From contig NC_087069.1 in the NCBI RefSeq assembly GCF_963678635.1, positions 23,547,549 to 23,611,548 of the forward strand: a DNA stretch of 64,000 nucleotides, given 5' to 3'. The position numbers and the translations under genes are program-made. Positions 1 through 10,560 of the stretch are shown here, one piece after another. How positions within the stretch are numbered: the first letter of the stretch is position 1; the number at the start of each line of letters is the position of its first letter. Below the pieces are notes generated by a model. It did no database searches. It was not told the origin of the DNA and saw only the letters and a list, made by a program, of their open reading frames with translations. This DNA is from Symsagittifera roscoffensis (Eukaryota > Xenacoelomorpha > Acoela > Convolutidae).

Positions 1-178
1 GCGGATGCTCATAAAAAGGCCCTAACCAATGGGGCGGAAGGGTAGATCGATACGCGGAAGCCTTTCGGATTCCCGTGAATAGTTTTTTAACCTAGTTAAG
101 ACCGAAAATTCACCAACCAGGAAGGGTGGGGGGTTTCGCGGTCCCGTCATTTCCTGAGTGGTACGTGACCAAAAACAC

Positions 179-720
179 TTAAAGATATACAGAAAACCAA
201 ACAAAAAGTAGTATAGAACCTAAGAAAAATGTGATCCGACCCTCCCGTTTGTTGTTGTTAGATATGTTGTTATTACTGGCATTCATATCAGTCAGGATTG
301 TTGCGATCAATTTTGTGGCCACTTTGTGGTGCTTACACTGTAGGGTTATTTGAGTATTTAAGCATGTTAATGCTAATTTGCACACAATCCGGAAGGTTCT
401 CGGGATTAGAGAAGAAGACTGATCCGGCAAGCAGTCCAAGGAGCGACAAGAAGGAGCTCAAGGACAACAAGAATCAACTGCTCGGTATCGTTAACAAGCT
501 TTACATAACTTTTAGTACAAAAAGTAGGATATTATTCTGTGGGGGGCTCGACAGTGACTGCACTGTAGTGACCCTTCACCGAGCTGCGAATTTTCGAGTT
601 AAGCACCTTAATTCGGTTATTGAACAAACCCGTAGGGGTATGATATTACTAGTATTACCGTTTATACAGCCTAAATTAATACTCCTATACCGTTTTTCAC
701 TGAAAAACACAGTAAGCTGA
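179..720 (+). other. Leader block shared by both element copies (not supported as a gene)
   Basis: This block matches 7,216-7,757 closely. In both copies it contains an open frame of 140 codons on the plus strand (298-720 and 7,335-7,757) that begins with TTG rather than ATG, and a shorter open frame on the minus strand. The translation has no recognisable domain and substitutions between copies are not restricted to silent sites. I read it as part of the long untranslated leader between primer-binding site and gag. Confidence 0.5.
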
Positions 721-1737
721 CCGGTTTTTAGGGTCAAAATAGCGATATTTCTTGACCCCCCACAAATCGCGATTTTTCAGATATCGATATTTTTTGGAAT
801 GGAAAAAAGCGCAAATATAGTGATTTACATCGTAACTGTATTAGGTTATTAGGTAGAACCGGTTGAGTTTAGTTGATTTTTGAAAAAACGAAAGGCTAAC
901 AAACAAAAAAAATTTTTGAAATTTTTGAGTTAGGACAGTAAGAATTGTTGTTCGGACAACGTAAGCTAGTGAATCGGCAGGTTTTAAAACTTGCTTGCCG
1001 ATAACCTTCCGGGTTACAGTGAGAACGAACTTAAGGTGTTTGATTTAGTGGATTCATCAAGCCGGAAGGGTCCAAATAGCATTGTTTTGGGAAATTTGTT
1101 TTGACTGGAAGGTTTTATATCGGATTTCTTGCAATGAACTAGAAGAAAATAGGCCTTCTGAGCTCGGATTTAAAAACTTTAGGTCAAAAGATCAGAATAG
1201 CGAAAAAAGTTACGCGGAACCTAAAAGAGAGAAAAATATTTGATTTTAGAAAAAAGACGTTTTTCTTAAAAACTTTGCGAAGACTGGACAAATCTAGTCG
1301 ATCTTGGTATCATAAGATCAGAAATTAGGTGAGCTTACTCATAAAATCTACAATTATTCGAAAAATTATGCGTTAATTTTTTTAAAGAATGTTTTTAGCA
1401 AACTCACTAATTCGAGAACGTAGACCCTTAACGTTTTATAAATTTTTTTGGAAAGCCCTTATACCATTACCCAAGGGTAGTAACAGTTGAATAGGGCAAT
1501 TTTACGCTGTTTTAGACAAAAAAGGAAGGCTAAGTAAACCAGAAAACCATAATCGAATCGAAATTAGGCTAGTTATAAGACCCTTCACAGTTAAGGTGAA
1601 TAAGAGGCTTAGCTTCAATCCAGAAGTGTCTTCAGACAGAAAATACACCCTTCATAGTAAGTTTCTACAGCATAACAGCCTCGGAGAACGTAACCGAAAG
1701 GGTATGGGGTGAAAAGTTTAAAAGTCCCGGGGAAGCT

Positions 1738-1945
1738 ATTTTTGCCAATCCGGAGGGGTCCTGTTTTTGCCAATCCGGAGGGGTCCCAATTTTGCCATTC
1801 CGGAGGGGTACTATTTTTGCCAATCCGAGGGGTCCCAACTTTGCCAATCTGGAGGGGTCCTTCTGTTTTTGCCAATCCGGAGGGCTCCTGTTTTTGCCAA
1901 TCCGGAGAGGTCCCAATTTTGCCAATCCGTAGGGGTACTATTTTG
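1738..1945 (+). repeat. 23-bp minisatellite (TTTTTGCCAATCCGGAGGGG type)
   Basis: About eight to nine tandem units of roughly 23 bp built on GCCAATCCGGAGGGGTCC with variable T-runs. Unit length is close enough to a multiple of three that frames stay open on both strands, which produces meaningless proline/glycine-rich translations. Shorter versions with about four units recur at 8,852-8,950 and 13,033-13,131 inside the tandem copies. Confidence 0.85.
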
Positions 1946-2641
1946 TCAAAACTTGAGTGGACATGAGAAAGTGAATAGTTAAAGGTATAAGGTTATTAGA
2001 AGACAGGCTAGGAACCAGTGACTGCAATATTAACTTGCCTTTCATAGAAGACCAGACTAAAACAAAACAGGTCTAAACCCAGATATTCGCGACACTAAGT
2101 CTAAATTGAACAAGAAATTGTCACTGATTTGTGTGGATTGAAATCCAAATCGTTTTTTGGAAAAGTGAATGCCCTGAGGATTTTAGTAGGTCTGTCTCGG
2201 GCAACCTGAAGGCAGACAGGTAACACATGACTCGGTGGGTGCAATAACTGCCTTCAAGTTTTGTCTGTTTGGTGCAGCAACGAACAGGGAAAACTCTTTC
2301 TTAGAAACAAGTTCGACTATTACATAGCGACTGACTAAAGTACAAAACACATACGTTTTTCATTCAAAATTTTTTTGTTTTTCTTCATTTTTGGTTTTAA
2401 ATCAATAATATCTGTTCTTGATTGGGTAGTGAGTACACTATTTTTTGAATATATTGATCTCATCAGACTGTGCTAGCTTCATATCTGAAAACTAGTAATC
2501 GATTATTGTGAAAAAATTGTATACACGCTGTACTGTGATAACATACAAGGATTCGTGGTCACTAATTAAGTGAAACTTTTGGAGTTTATTGCGATGTGTT
2601 ATTATTATCAGTAGTCAAACAAAAAGACACTAGCAATCGAA

Positions 2642-3376
2642 TTGACTGGGGAGGCAGTAAGAAGTGATAAATTGAAAATGAGTCTAGACAAGTCAAGGTT
2701 ACCTAAACTAAGTGATAGCTCCAGCAAGTTCATACCAGAGCAACAAAGAAAAGCATTGATCGACCCTTTTGTGGACAGAATCACACGAACCCAGACCGAC
2801 AAAGGGAAGAAAGTTTCAGGCAGAATGGTTGAAACCAGGAGACAAAAGTACTCAGAAGGACAAAAGGCAGTGCTGGAAGTAGAGATCCATCCGGAACCTG
2901 CTATGGATGAAAACCGGGACGGACATGGACCTGAGGAGAGGAAACAAAAGATTGGCAAGTGAATCTACTCCGGTAGAACAAGGCCAAGGTTTTGCCACTT
3001 CCACCGGGACTCTAGACCGAGAAGAGATGTCCGAGCTGTCCGACATCTCTACTGAAAATGTGGCGACTACAAAATCACCCACATACAACACTATAAAGCA
3101 TGGCATGACGTAGAAACCGGCACCGTCCTCCTCGTTTTCAGAAAGAGTGAGAACACTTTGGGAAACTTTTTTCCATTTGCCATGGTAACGGGTACAGGCG
3201 ATGAAGCAGAAATCCAAGAAGAAGCGGAGGACGATGACGAGCGAGATGACTTCGGATTTCAAGTCGGTCTCAATAGTTCGATTCAGGAGAATGACGCATA
3301 CACCCATAGACCGTTTTGGTATAGTGAGGACAATAAGCTAGACCACAAACGGATCAGGCCAGTCAGGAGACTTTGA
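2642..3376 (+). pseudogene. Gag N-terminal region, frame-broken (copy 1)
   Basis: Three successive frames carry related, conserved translations: an ATG-initiated start at 2,678 (MSLDKSRLPKL), a second segment 2,907-3,113 beginning MKTGTDMDL, and an acidic segment ending near 3,376 (rich in D and E). The same segments in the same order occur at 9,708-10,407 and 13,889-14,588, there with an additional early TGA at 9,852. The arrangement fits a Gag N-terminal domain that has decayed by frameshifts, or one read from spliced RNA; no start-to-stop frame links it to the capsid-like part downstream. It would act in particle assembly if functional, which it is probably not here. Confidence 0.5.
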
Positions 3377-3457
3377 GACCATGACAAGTTCGTAGATGCG
3401 AACTGGGAAGAACAGAAACACTGGGCTATGTAACCCACCTGCGGATACAGGAATTGA

Positions 3458-4822
3458 TCAAGAAGGGACGTCGAAGCATATAATCAAGACCCGAGTCTCG
3501 CCAGCACTCAGCTACCTGGAACCGACAGGGTGACGCCGCCATATGGGAAGCCATTAGTGGATAACGGAGCATCAATCGAAGAAACCTTGACCAACATAGA
3601 AGGCAGCATAGGAGAACAGAATGAACAGATGTCCTTGAAAATGAGTGAACTAGAAAGGGCAGTCCACGTCGAGAGAGAAAACCTGCGGGAAGAGATCAAC
3701 CGCAACAGTCAAGAAGTTAGCAGAAGCGAAAAACGCTTGAAGGAAAGAACGGATGAACAGTTGGCTAAGAGCGTGTCGCGAATGACGAGGGAAGCTGAGC
3801 AGAGAGAGTTACGATTGAGAGATGACATGGAGAAATTGAGAATTCAACAAGAGCAGACTCTTGGGACTCTTTACACGAAGATAGACGCGATGATGGAGAT
3901 GCGAACTAAGGCTATCATGGATAGGTTGGATGGGCTACTAGGCAGCAGGAGTGGACCGAAGAATGGGGAACTTAACTCGGAAGAACTCAGCAGGGAGCCG
4001 AGAGTGAACTTCAATGAACAAACGAGTAGGAGAAGGACACATGGATCCACTAGAGGAAGGGGCAGTTCATCCAGCGATGCCACAGGGGACAATAGGCCAC
4101 GGGGCCCAAACATCAGAGGAAGTTCAACTGGCAACAGACCGACCTCAAACCAACGACCAACGGAACATACACATGCGACAGGGAGATGTGATTCCAGGAA
4201 CTGGAGTCATGCGAATCATGGAAGAAGTCATCCCAGCGAGGAGAGGAGGGAAAATCCAGAGCCTCTATCAGGCGGCAATGATGCTCAAGCGGGGCATTCA
4301 AGAGACGCTACGTCAGTGGCCACAACCTTTGAACCTGTGAACAAGGCTTTCGAGACGTTCCTTACGAGGTTATCTAGAACCAATGAACGCAGTGAAAAGT
4401 CCAGAAGGGTTTTTAAGAAACCAAGATGCTATAAAGACAAATATGATGGCTGTATTGATACCTGGATAGAGGTAGTGAAACTGTATTTTGAAGAGGAAGA
4501 CTTGTCAGAAAGACAAGAATGCAGTGCGCTCACCAGTAACCTGGAAGGGACAGCCCTAAATTGTGTAATGGCCAAAGAGCAATACCAGAGGGATACTGCT
4601 GAGAAACTCTTTGAAATCTTGTTAAATCGTTTTAGCTCAGGGGTTCAAGGAAACCAAGCAATGATGCGCATCGAGAAACGGAGGCAACGTGAAGAAGAGA
4701 CAATAGACAAGTTTCTAGACGACTTGGAGATGATGAGAAGGCGTAGCCAATCAGATGAGTCGAACAGAAGAATGAACCTGGCAGTAGCCTCAAAATTCAT
4801 TGATGGTGTGAAAAATGTGTGA
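3458..4822 (+). pseudogene. Gag coiled-coil and capsid-like region (copy 1, 3' end deleted)
   Basis: The frame opens after a TGA at 3,455 with no ATG near its start, and runs to a TGA ending at 4,822. The first third is a charged coiled coil (long runs of E, R, Q and heptad-like L), the middle is R/G/S/T-rich and low complexity, and the last 150 residues are a retrotransposon Gag capsid-like domain (motifs CYKDKYDGCIDTWIEV and EKLFEILLNRFSSGVQG). Compared with the second copy, about 300 bp after the VASKFIDGVKN motif are missing and the short sequence GATGGTGTGAAAAAT is duplicated at the junction, removing the C-terminus and zinc knuckle. Similar Gag proteins are, to my knowledge, abundant in cnidarian and other marine invertebrate genomes. 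Confidence 0.75.
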
Positions 4823-5104
4823 AATGATGGTGTGAAAAATTTTTAGTGTCAGTTGCGTCGAACACAGTTTTTTATTTTAGTTGAGACGTTCGAAATACTC
4901 CTAATTTCTAATTTCGTTCAAAATATAATGGCTGCGGTCGATCATATTTTCATTAGGTTGAGTCTGTTGTAACCCAACTGGCTTGCATCAAACACTGTCG
5001 AACACTTTATCCTTTAGTCGAGTCGGTCAAAACATAGCCATTTTTAAACGAACTGGTCGAAACATAGCCATTTTTGGTCTGTTTCGTTGAAACGTAAGTC
5101 TAAC

Positions 5105-5520
5105 AACTCAACCCGGGTAACACGAATCTACGATGCTCAATTTTGTGGTATTTTTGTTTATATTTTGCGGCTGCCCAGGCTGAGGTTTTTGACAGATGAT
5201 TTGACAGAAACAGTCAATTAATGTCCGAGTTTCGTTGTAGTTCAGGACGCTTCGGCTAATTCCCGATAAAACTGAAAGAAGTCGCACAAAGTCGAACAAT
5301 GTCCGGTAAAGTCACACAAAGTCGAAAAATGTGCGGTGTAGTCGAACAAAGTCAAGGAAAGTCGAACAAAGACGAGCAATGTCCGGTAAAGTCAAACAAA
5401 GTCAAAAACGGACATCGTTCGACTCAAAAAGTTGAAATTGGACATCGTTCGACTGAAAAAGTAGAAAACGGACTTCGTTCGACCATTTCGGTCAAATCAT
5501 GAGTCGAGCACAGCAGCCCG
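5105..5520 (+). repeat. GTCGAACAAA-type short-period repeat block between CCCGGG sites
   Basis: Irregular tandem repetition of GTCGAACAAA and GTCGAACAATGTCCGGTAAA words, bounded by AACCCGGGTAAC at about 5,110 and AGCAGCCCGGGATT at about 5,515. The same block is found at 8,402-8,715, 12,584-12,896 and 16,765-17,077 with slightly different unit numbers. Open frames across it, on both strands, are by-products of the repeat and are not supported as genes. Confidence 0.75.
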
Positions 5521-5529
5521 GGATTCCGA

Positions 5530-6205
5530 GAACGTTACAAAATGAATAAAACATGAAGTTTCAAACACGTTTTTCTCAAATTTGGTTAATTTTAGACAAA
5601 AAAGATGTAGCCCAATAACTCTCACAAATTTAACAAAAAAGTATAGTGCAATTGGTTTTGCAAAAATCTGGCCCAAAAACTTACCCCGTAAACGATCAAA
5701 TTTGTCTTTAAAAATTACACCAAATCTGTTAGTTTATTTACTGACAAAACTTTATCACTGCAAGCCTCTAGTGTAGCCCAAAAAAATAAAGTGGGTTAAA
5801 TCTTTTCAGTTTCTTATCAAAAAACTATTTTAGTTTCTTTGACAAAAAAATCTTTCCAATAATTAAAACAGCTTTTTTGTGAAAGTAAATTGTATTTTAA
5901 AACATTTACTCCCATTTTTGGAGACTACACCCCTCTTATTTTTTGTCAGGCTACAAAAAAACTTGTAATGGTATTTTTTTGACAGTAAGTAAATTATTAG
6001 GTTTGTGTTAATGTTTGGTTAAATGAACCCAGCCAAACATGATCGCTTTTGTAGTAATTTTTGGGCCATAATTTTGCAAAACAAATTGCACAGAAAATAA
6101 AATCGTTTAATTTTTGAGCAAATTTTTCTCCATCTTTTTTTTGTCTAAAATCAACCTAAATTGAGAAATTTTTTTTTTAATTTAAGTTTTTTATTTTTGT
6201 TCGGG
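5530..6205. mobile_element. Foldback (long inverted repeat) element, copy 1
   Basis: The ends of this segment are inverted copies of each other with interruptions: the stretch around 5,571-5,607 (CTCAAATTTGGTTAATTTTA) pairs with about 6,131-6,172, and the GTGCAATTGGTTTTGCAAAA stretch at about 5,647 pairs with about 6,049-6,090. The structure is that of a foldback or MITE-type non-autonomous DNA element carried inside the retroelement. A second complete copy lies at about 17,090-17,740, and the first about 130 bp are retained in the tandem units near 8,715-8,850 and 12,897-13,032. Confidence 0.6.
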
Positions 6206-6489
6206 TAATTTAAATCAGTACTGTAAAACAACATGAAAGATTGAACTGTGAAACAATGGGAAAATTAAACAATGTTCTCACCTTATTCTTAGAAACTAAT
6301 TTTTTTGTCTTCCTTTAATTTATTGTCGTTTTTTGTACGTGGCGTGATGAAAGATCTGAACAAAACAAATTAGTTTTTTTTTGACAAGTTTTATTAGAAC
6401 AATGACTAGAACACAATAAAAAGAATGTTTCATTTCTTTCTGCTGAATTTTTTCAACCAAGATTTTTTCAACCAATCTGGAAGGGTCTC

Positions 6490-6499
6490 AGGAGAGAAC
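6490..6499 (+). other. Candidate polypurine tract
   Basis: The ten bases AGGAGAGAAC lie directly before TGTTAC, the proposed first bases of the LTR. A purine run in this position would prime plus-strand synthesis during reverse transcription. It contains one pyrimidine and the assignment depends on the LTR boundary being right. Confidence 0.35.
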
Positions 6500-6900
6500 T
6501 GTTACTCGTTATTTTAGCAAATTTTAGCTTCCTGAATCGTCTTGAGTTGAACTTATTTAATACCAATGTCGTAAGCTAGGAGTTGTGGGAAAGGGTTGAT
6601 CCACCTTCGATAGAGATGATGATTTTTATCTACTGAACAAAAACAATAATAATATCATAAATAAGTAGTAGCCCTATTTTTAGGATTGACCTCGTGAGCT
6701 CACTGTTTTGCATATAATTAGGTTAATCAAAGCCAGAAACAGTAACGTTTTTTTGTCGATCATATGTTAGAAAGACCACCAAAAGAACTGGCTTTGGCAG
6801 AGACGGTGAAAAGCATGTAGAGCTGTGTTTGGACGCTAGCCAGTCATTTAAGAACCTGGCTTTATTTTCCGTCGTTATGTAATTCCGGGCAAATGTTACA
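6500..6900 (+). mobile_element. Candidate LTR of the gag-only element
   Basis: The region between the two internal copies begins TGTTACTCG and ends AAATGTTACA, giving TG...CA termini, and is followed after 12 bases by a primer-binding site complementary to tRNA-Asn. A purine-rich stretch precedes it. Only one copy lies in the window (the left copy would be before position 1 and the right internal copy ends without one at about 18,020), so the boundaries cannot be confirmed by LTR-LTR comparison. Boundaries are therefore provisional. Confidence 0.45.
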
Positions 6901-6912
6901 TAGATGTTTTTA

Positions 6913-6961
6913 TGGCGCTCCTGGGTGAGCCTGAACCACCAACCTTTCGGTTAACAGCCGA
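6913..6961 (+). other. Primer-binding site extended into a 49-nt antisense copy of tRNA-Asn(GTT)
   Basis: Read on the minus strand, the sequence is a tRNA 3' half: an anticodon arm with loop CTGTTAA (anticodon GTT), a variable region, a T arm and an acceptor strand ending GCGCCA, closely matching eukaryotic tRNA-Asn. On the plus strand the first 18 bases (from TGGCGCTCC) are therefore a standard LTR-element primer-binding site, but the match continues to position 49. A normal site stops at about 18 bases because minus-strand copying halts at the modified A58 of the tRNA. This looks like a genomic fossil of reverse transcription that ran further into the primer. Confidence 0.75.
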
Positions 6962-6969
6962 TGTTTTTA

Positions 6970-6983
6970 TGGCGCCCTGGGTG
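6970..6983 (+). other. Second, shorter tRNA-Asn primer-binding site
   Basis: TGGCGCCCTGGGTG repeats the first bases of the preceding site with the acceptor sequence closer to canonical tRNA-Asn. Both sites are preceded by the identical ten bases GATGTTTTTA (6,903-6,912 and 6,960-6,969). The LTR-to-leader junction has therefore been duplicated around the tRNA copy. Confidence 0.65.
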
Positions 6984-9707
6984 TTATTCTTTTCAACATC
7001 ATGACCGGCAGAACCGTTAACGAGCACTCCGTTAACGAGCGGATGCTCATAAAAAGGCCCTAACCAACGGGGCGGAAGGGTAGATTGAAACGCGGAAGCC
7101 TTTCAGATTCCCGTGAATAGTTTCTTAACCTAGTTAAGACCGAAAGTTCACCAACCAGGAAGGGCGGGGGTTTCGCGGTCCCGTCATTTTCTGAGTGGTA
7201 CGTGACCAAAAACACTTAAAAATATACACAAAACCAAACAAAAAGTAGTATATTACCTAAGAAAAATGTGATCCGACCCTCCCGTTTGTTGTTGTTAGAT
7301 ATATTGTTATTACAGGCATTTATATCAGTCAGGATTGTTACGATCAATTTTGATGCCCCTTTGTGGTGCTTGCACTGTAGGGTTATTTGAGTATTTAAGC
7401 ACGTTAATGCTAATTTGCACACAATCCGGAAGTGTCTCGGGATTAGAGAAGAAGACTGATCCGGCAAGCAGTCCAAGGAGCGACAAGAAGGAGCTCAAGG
7501 ACAACAAGAATCAACTGTTCGGTATCGTTAACAAGCTTTACATAACTTTTAGTACAAAAAGTAGAATATTATTCTGTGGGGGGCTCGACAGTGACTGCAC
7601 TGTAGTGACCCTTCACCGAGCTGCGAATTTTCGAGTTAAGCACCTTAATTCGGTTATTGAACAAACCCTTAGGGGTATGATATTACTAGTATTACCATTT
7701 ATAAAGCCTAAATTAATACTCCTATACCGTTTTTCAGTGGGAAACACAGTAAGCTGAACGGTTTTTAGGGTCAAAATAGCGATATTTCTTGACCCCCCAC
7801 AAATCGCGATTTTTCAGATATCGATATTTTTTGGAATGGAAAAAAGCGCAAAATTAGTGACTCACATCGTAACTGTACTAGGTTAATAGGTAGAACCGGT
7901 TGAGTTTAGTTCAGAAGTGGTTGGAACTAATTGGGTACCAAAAACCGAATTTTCTTGATTTTTGAAAAAACGAAAGGCTAACAAACAAAAAAAAATTTTG
8001 AAATTTTTGAGTTAGGACAGTAAGAATTGTTGTTCGGACAACGTAAGCTAGTGAATCGGCAGGTATTAAAACCTGTTTGCCGATAACCTTCAGGGTTACA
8101 GTGAGAACGAACTTAACGTGTTTGATTTAGTCAATTCATCAAACCGGAAGGGTCCAAAAAGCATTGTTTTTGGAAAATTTTTTTGACTGGAATGTTTTAT
8201 ATTGGATTTTTTGCATCGAACTAGAAGAAAATAGGCCTTCTGAGCTCGGATCAAAAATTTTTAGGTCGAAAAGATCAGAATAGCGAAAAAAGTTACGCGG
8301 AACCTATAAGAGAGAAAAATATTTGATTTTAGAAAAAAGACGTTTTGGTTAATAACTTTGGGAAAACTGGACAAATCTGGTAGTAACGGTTGAATAGAAG
8401 TCTGAAAGAAGTCGCACAAAGTCGAACAATGTCCGGTAAAGTCAAACAAAGTCGAACAATGTGCGGTGTAGTCGAACAAAGTCAAGGAAAGTCGAACAAA
8501 GTCGAACAAAGTCGAACAAGGTCCGGTATAATCGAACAAAGTCGAACAAAGTCGATTAAAGACGAACAAGGTCCGGTAAGGTCGAACAAAGTCAAAAACG
8601 GACATCGTTCGACTCAAAAAGTTGAATTTGGACATTGTTCGACCGAAAAAGTCGAAAACGGACTTCGTTTGACCATTTCGGTCGAATCATGAGTCGAGCA
8701 CAGCAGCCCGGGATTCCGAGAACGTTACAAAATGAATAAAACATGAAGTTTCAAACACGTTTTTCTCAAATTGGGTTAATTTTAGACAAAAAAGATGTAG
8801 CCCAATAACTCTCACAAATTTAACAGAAATGATTTGGTGCAATTGGTTTTTTGGCCAATCCGGAGGGTCCTGTTTTTGCCAATCCGGAGGGCTCCTGTTT
8901 TTGCCAATCCGGAGGGGTCCCAATTTTGCCAATCCGGAGGGGTACTATTTTGTCAAAACTTAAGTGGACATGAGAAAGTAAATAGTTAAAGGTATAAGGT
9001 TATTAGGAGACAGGCTGGGAACCAGTGACTGTACTGTTAACTTGAAATTCATAGAAGATCAGACTAAAACAAAACAGGTCTAAACCCAGATATTCAAGAC
9101 ACTAAGTCTAAATTGAACAAAAAATTGTCACTGATTTGGGTGCATTGAAATCCAAATCGTTTGTTTTTTTGGAAAAAAGAATGTCCTGAGGATTTTAGTA
9201 GGTCTGTCTCGGGCAATCTGAAGGCAGATAGGTAACACAGGACTCGGTGGGTGCAATAGACGCCCACTTGAGAAAATAACTGCCTTCAAGTGTTGTCTGT
9301 TTGGTGCAGCAACGAACAGGGAAAGCTCTTTCTTAGAAACAAGTTCGACTATTACATAGTGACTGACTAAAGTACAAAAAACAAACGTTTTTCATTCAAA
9401 ATATTTTGTTTTTCTTCAATTTTGGTTTTAAATCAATAATATCTGTTCTTGATTGGGTAGTGAGTACACTATTTCTTAAATATATTGATCTCATCAGACT
9501 GTGCTAGCTTCATATCTGAAAACTAAAAATAGATTATTGTGAAAAAATTGTATAACGCTGTACTGTGATAACATACAAGGATTCGTGGTCACTATTTAAG
9601 TGAAACTTTTGGATTTTATTGCGTTGTGTTTTTATTATCAGTAGTCAAACAAAAAGACACTAGCAATCGAACTGAGTGTATAGGCAGTAAGAAGTGATAT
9701 TTTGAAA

Positions 9708-10407
9708 ATGAGTCTAGACAAGTCAAGGTTACCTAAACTAAGTGATAGCTCCAGTAAATTCATACCAGAGAAACAAAGAAAAGCATTCAACGACCTTTTT
9801 GTGGACAGGATCACACGAATCCGGACCGACAAAGGGAAGAAAGTTTCAGGCTGAATGGTTGAAACCATGAGTCAAAAGTCCTCAGAAGGACAAAAGGCAA
9901 TGCTGGAAGTAAAGGTCCATCCGGAACCTGCCATGGATGAAAACCGGGACGGACATGGACCTGAGGAGAGGAAACAGAAGATTGGCAAGTGAATCTACTC
10001 CGGTAAAACAAGGCCAAGGTTTTGCCACTTCCACCGGGACTCTAGACCGAGAAGAGATGTTCAAACTGTCCGACATCTCTACTGAAAATGTGGCGACTAC
10101 AAAATCATCCTTATACAACACTATAATGCATGGCATGACGTAGAAATCTGCACCGTCCACCTCGTTTTCGGAAAGAGTGAATAACACTTTGGGAAACTGT
10201 TTTCCATTTGCCATGGTAACGGGTACAGGCGATGAAGCAGAAACCCAAGAAGAAGAGGAGGACGATGACGAGCGAGATGACTTAGGATCTCAAGTCAGTC
10301 TCAATAGTTCGATTCAGGAGAATGACGCATACACTCTTGGACCATTTTGGTATAATGAGGACAATAAGCTAGACCACAAACGGATCAGGCCAGTCAGGAG
10401 ACTTTGA
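9708..10407 (+). pseudogene. Gag N-terminal region, frame-broken (unit A)
   Basis: Equivalent to 2,678-3,376. The ATG at 9,708 starts the same MSLDKSRLPKL sequence, but a TGA at 9,852 ends it after 48 codons, where copy 1 has a sense codon. Further segments continue in other frames at 9,937-10,143 and 10,177-10,407. The unit B equivalent is 13,889-14,588. Confidence 0.5.
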
Positions 10408-10560
10408 GACCATGAAAAGTTCGGAGATGCGAACTGGGAAGAACAGAAACACTGGGCTATGTAACCCACCTGCGGATACAGGAATTGATCAAGAAGGGAC
10501 GTCGAGGCAGAGAATCAAGACCCGAGTCTCGCCAGCACTAAGCTACCTGGAACCGACAGG

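Larger units (their letters stand above)
1..6499 (+). mobile_element. Gag-only LTR element, internal region copy 1 (truncated by window start)
   Basis: The sequence from position 3 onward is repeated from position 7,041 with an offset of about 7,037 bases, so positions 1-6,499 are the internal part of an element whose LTR follows at 6,500-6,900. In order it holds a leader, a 23-bp minisatellite (about 1,738-1,945), a broken gag (2,642-4,822), a GTCGAACAAA-type repeat block (5,105-5,520) and a foldback module (about 5,530-6,205). No protease, RT or integrase motif is visible in any frame, so this is a non-autonomous, gag-only derivative that would depend on enzymes supplied elsewhere. The left end lies outside the window. 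Confidence 0.7.

Noticed and set aside
298-720. 140-codon frame conserved in both retroelement copies as a gene
   Set aside because: Starts with TTG, has no domain, and sits in a leader that is itself conserved as DNA; its conservation follows from the recent duplication.
1615-1982. Overlapping proline/glycine-rich frames on both strands
   Set aside because: They are translations of the 23-bp minisatellite.
5105-5520. CRISPR-like array
   Set aside because: No constant repeat with unique spacers of fixed length; surroundings are clearly eukaryotic retroelements.
6913-6961. A tRNA-Asn gene on the minus strand
   Set aside because: Only the 3' half is present; D arm, 5' acceptor strand and A box are missing, and the CCA end is encoded, which points to a reverse-transcribed copy.
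8261-8692. Frames on both strands across GTCGAACAAA repeats
   Set aside because: Low-complexity translations of a short repeat; no start context or domain.
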